From: a virus
Length of the DNA stretch: 40,063 nucleotides
IMG/VR virus record: IMGVR_UViG_3300046535_001587
Location: 1 to 40,063 of that record
Strand: one strand, 5' to 3'
A model generated the notes under the pieces. That model was not told the origin of the DNA and searched no databases. It worked only from the letters and a program-made list of their open reading frames with translations. Positions 38,311 through 40,063 of the stretch are shown here, piece by piece. The first letter of the stretch is position 1, and every line of letters starts with the position of its first letter. The translations under genes were made by a program, and so were the position numbers.

Positions 38311-38493
38311 CACCCGCATCAGCATCTCTTCGGCGCCCATCACCGCCGGCTCGCCGCAGCGCTTGCACGGGTAGCCCTTGGCGTCGGGCTCCACGAACGT
38401 CTGGCGCCCGTGGCAGGCGACGCAGAACCCCGTGCCGTTGTCCTTCTCGACTGCCGTCATTATCGCCTTGATGGTGAGCTTCAGCTTGGTCAT
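38302..38493 (-). CDS. Zinc-ribbon protein, 63 aa
   Basis: Two Cys pairs, CVAC (about residue 24) and CKRC (about 43), define a small zinc ribbon (with GRQTFVEPDAKGYP between). AGGAGGGCGAA precedes the ATG at 38493, which overlaps the upstream stop (ATGA). Function unknown. Confidence 0.65.
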   Translation of the reverse strand: MTKLKLTIKAIMTAVEKDNGTGFCVACHGRQTFVEPDAKGYPCKRCGEPAVMGAEEMLMRVAR

Positions 38494-38693
38494 TTCGCCC
38501 TCCTGATTCGGACGATGTTGTCTTCCGTCGCGACGCCAGGCGTGCCGTAGCGCCCGCCCATGTTCAGCACCCAGCCGTAGGGTCCGCGCATCACCGCCTT
38601 GCCCGACTTCTCCGCCCACTCCTGGCCGTCGCGCCCGATGCCGGCGGGCACGAGGATGGTGACGCGGTCGCCGTGTCGAATGGTATCAATCAT
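38490..38693 (-). CDS. Hypothetical beta-rich protein, 67 aa
   Basis: The product (MIDTIRHGDRVTILVPAGIG, then YGWVLNMGGRYGTPGVA) looks like a small SH3-like barrel. AGGAGGCACA precedes the ATG, and both ends overlap neighbours by ATGA. No family assigned. Confidence 0.65.
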   Translation of the reverse strand: MIDTIRHGDRVTILVPAGIGRDGQEWAEKSGKAVMRGPYGWVLNMGGRYGTPGVATEDNIVRIRRAK

Positions 38694-38872
38694 TGTGCCT
38701 CCTGATTGTGCAATCGCTGTGCCACCAGCCAGCCGCGCACGCCTTGGCGTGCGGGACCGAGCAAGACGGGGCGTTTGGCTGCACGTTTCGCGCGGCGTGC
38801 CCGTATCCACGCGTATAGCTCCTCCGGTGTCATCGTCGCGTTGCGTTTCGCGCGGGTCATTCTCGCCATCAT
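38690..38872 (-). CDS. Small basic protein, 60 aa
   Basis: Arg/Lys-rich helical product (MTPEELYAWIRARRAKRAAK) ending in a stretch encoded by the leader module. The ATGATG at 38872 overlaps the upstream stop, and the second ATG is an alternative. Probably DNA- or RNA-binding (inference). Confidence 0.55.
   Translation of the reverse strand: MMARMTRAKRNATMTPEELYAWIRARRAKRAAKRPVLLGPARQGVRGWLVAQRLHNQEAQ
38691..38722 (-). repeat. Leader/ribosome-site module, copy 2
   Basis: Matches copy 1 (38279-38310): GATTGCACAATCAGGAGG followed by CACAATG on the minus strand. Here it also encodes the end of the preceding small protein. Confidence 0.7.
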
Positions 38873-39102
38873 TCACCGTCCTGATTCGGGGACGACTGTC
38901 CTGATTTGCCGTCCTGATTCGGGGACGAGAACCGCCCGCGAGCGTCGCGTAGCGCGTAGAACCGCTCGCGAGCGTAGCCACCTATCTCGGCACGAATCTT
39001 GCCCAGCAGGCGCGTCTCGTGCAAGTCCGACCGCTTTGGTCCGGCATGGACTATGCTGTCATCAGCGAAGCGCGTGCCGCGTTCCCGATTACGTTTTCGC
39101 AT
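38869..39102 (-). CDS. First gene of the minus operon, 77 aa with SPNQDG repeats
   Basis: Basic N-terminal half (MRKRNRERGTRFADDSIVHA, then LLGKIRAEIGGYARERFYAL) and a polar C-terminus with two SSPNQDG copies encoded by the 20-bp direct repeat. The ATG at 39102 has no clear ribosome site, so the start is provisional. Function unknown. Confidence 0.5.
   Translation of the reverse strand: MRKRNRERGTRFADDSIVHAGPKRSDLHETRLLGKIRAEIGGYARERFYALRDARGRFSSPNQDGKSGQSSPNQDGE
38876..38928. repeat. 20-bp direct repeat, period 33 nt
   Basis: CCGTCCTGATTCGGGGACGA occurs at 38876-38895 and 38909-38928, with a partial third unit (TGTCCTGATT) between. The 33-nt period is a multiple of three, so the repeats stay in frame and encode repeated SPNQDG peptides. 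Confidence 0.75.
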
Positions 39103-39200
39103 GGGCCGTGCGATTGCAAGCGAGATGCCGGCGAGTGTTCCACAAAAATAGGACACGAAGTATCGATAGTGGACATTCGGAGCACGGGAAACGCGAAAAC

Positions 39201-39237
39201 GCCAGTGTTTACGCTGGCACGCCGCGTGCTCTATTGT
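39201..39237 (+). promoter_or_regulatory. Divergent-region promoter with overlapping inverted repeat
   Basis: In the 140-nt gap between divergent genes (39103-39242), a plus-strand promoter is suggested by TTTACG (39208-39213) and TATTGT (39232-39237) spaced 18 nt. GCCAGTG (39201-39207) and CGCTGGC (39212-39218) form a one-mismatch inverted repeat over the -35 element, like an operator. The -10 ends 5 nt before the ATG, implying an almost leaderless transcript. A TATCGATA palindrome near 39160 lies further upstream. Confidence 0.45.
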
Positions 39238-39242
39238 CTGGC

Positions 39243-39449
39243 ATGCCCACCAAAACCGCCGATTACGATAAGCGCTATTCCGTTCTATGGCTATCGCGTG
39301 ACGGAGAGCCCGAACTAGTCGCGCGTCCAGTCGCGCGGTTTCGCACGCTACAGAACGCGCGAGACTTTGCCACAGAATATGCTGCCGATACATCGGGCGG
39401 ATTCGTGGCGATTCGCGACAATGAGACCGATACGTTCATCGAATCGTAA
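39243..39449 (+). CDS. Hypothetical small protein, 68 aa
   Basis: The product (MPTKTADYDKRYSVLWLSRD, then RTLQNARDFATEYAADTSGG) is a small alpha/beta domain (the ARDFATEY and GGFVAIRDNE segments). No ribosome site precedes the ATG, consistent with a near-leaderless message. First gene of the right-hand plus-strand set. Confidence 0.6.
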   Translation: MPTKTADYDKRYSVLWLSRDGEPELVARPVARFRTLQNARDFATEYAADTSGGFVAIRDNETDTFIES

Positions 39450-39476
39450 ACCGCAGCCTATCAGGAGATTACAAAA

Positions 39477-39878
39477 GTGAAAAACCACGGCCAGTCGAAC
39501 AACACCATCACGCGCTCACTCGCAAACGCGCAGATTGCGCATGCGGCATCATCGGTCGTATTCGACGCGCGCGACGTCGCCAGCGTCGACGCGTTGTCCA
39601 CGGTTTTCCGTATCTACACTGAGGACACGGGCGACGATTTCCCGGAGCATGTGACCCGCATCGGCTTTGATGGCGCGACGATGTTCAGCGCGACCGGCAT
39701 TTACAAGGGCCAGACGGAGCGTTCCGCCGTGCTCGAAATCATCGCCCCATACGGGCGTCGCGCCGATGTGCTCGCGCTCACGGTCGCCCTTGTTGATGCG
39801 CATCATCAGGAGTGCGCTATTCTCTCCTGGCAGAACGCCCGCGTGTTCGATTCAACGTTCGTCTTCGGCTCGCGGTAA
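39477..39878 (+). CDS. Hypothetical protein, 133 aa
   Basis: GTG start after CAGGAGATTACAAAA. The N-terminal 40 residues are Asn/Ala/Ser-rich; the rest (VFRIYTEDTGDDFPEHVTRI, then RADVLALTVALVDAHHQECA) looks like a small alpha/beta fold. No family recognised. Probably an early host-takeover gene given the position (inference). Confidence 0.65.
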   Translation: MKNHGQSNNTITRSLANAQIAHAASSVVFDARDVASVDALSTVFRIYTEDTGDDFPEHVTRIGFDGATMFSATGIYKGQTERSAVLEIIAPYGRRADVLALTVALVDAHHQECAILSWQNARVFDSTFVFGSR

Positions 39879-39904
39879 CCACGGCATTTCAGGGAGAACG
39901 GGCA

Positions 39905-40063
39905 ATGAAGCTTTATAGCTGGTATGGACTAGACGGGCGAGATTACGGGGTAGATGTTGTTGCCGTTATGGCGACCAGCTATACCGCGGCGCTCAAAAAG
40001 GCAACCAAGGTAGTGGAAGCACGGCACGCCTACGATGATGAGCGCCGCGTGCAAGCCATTGCA
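39905..40063 (+). CDS. Partial hypothetical gene, cut by the window end
   Basis: ATG 39905 after CAGGGAGAACGGGCA opens a frame that runs off the end. The visible 53 residues (MKLYSWYGLDGRDYGVDVVA, then AALKKATKVVEARHAYDDER) begin with a small beta strand and continue as a helix. Function unknown. Confidence 0.6.
   Translation, partial: MKLYSWYGLDGRDYGVDVVAVMATSYTAALKKATKVVEARHAYDDERRVQAIA

Noticed and set aside
1-40063. Direct terminal repeats that would show a complete circular or terminally redundant genome
   Set aside because: The first and last bases share no visible repeat, and packaging/capsid genes are absent, so the window is probably incomplete.

Overview
The window is one densely packed, GC-rich stretch of tailed bacteriophage DNA, probably an incomplete environmental phage contig. 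About 60 genes can be supported. I see no terminase, portal, capsid, endolysin, tRNA, integrase or RNA polymerase gene, so part of the genome is missing. AGGAGG-type ribosome binding sites, lipobox lipoproteins and classical signal peptides suggest a GC-rich, didermic (Gram-negative-like) host; this is inference.

Layout. Positions 1-13795 are read on the plus strand and hold virion genes: a first gene cut by the window edge (with a suspicious perfect fold-back at 1-52), a collagen-containing tail fibre, three proteins carrying IPT/TIG immunoglobulin-like modules, small virion proteins, three large Ala/Gly-rich proteins resembling ejected internal virion proteins, membrane proteins, a secreted trypsin-like protease and a small accessory protein. 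A near-consensus sigma70 promoter sits inside a large dyad at 4199-4243. Positions 13776-39102 are read on the minus strand and meet the late genes tail to tail. From its upstream end this block holds many small proteins, a RecA-fold RepA-like ATPase, a nucleotidyltransferase-fold protein, exported proteins, a 293-aa replication-associated protein, a gene-free 297-nt stretch that folds into a multi-helix RNA, a UvrD-like helicase, two exported proteins, a terminator, a PD-(D/E)XK nuclease, a Sak4-like recombinase, an XPF-like ERCC4 nuclease, a UDG-like/exonuclease/family A DNA polymerase, a metallophosphoesterase, an SPFH protein with two tiny membrane proteins, and a dNMP kinase fused to a nucleoside 2-deoxyribosyltransferase-like domain. 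From 39243 to the end, three plus-strand genes start again from a divergent promoter.

How it works together. The minus block looks like an early/middle operon for replication, recombination and nucleotide metabolism (ATPase, helicase, polymerase, annealing protein, nucleases, nucleotide enzymes), interleaved with envelope proteins and at least a dozen Cys-rich microproteins. Nearly every junction is an ATGA, GTGA, TAATG or TGATG overlap, so translation is strongly coupled. The most interesting signals are the structured RNA at 30520-30763, a shared N-terminal peptide (MPSxRASxA) on three otherwise unrelated proteins (helicase, 293-aa protein, RepA-like ATPase), and the promoter/operator at 4199-4243.
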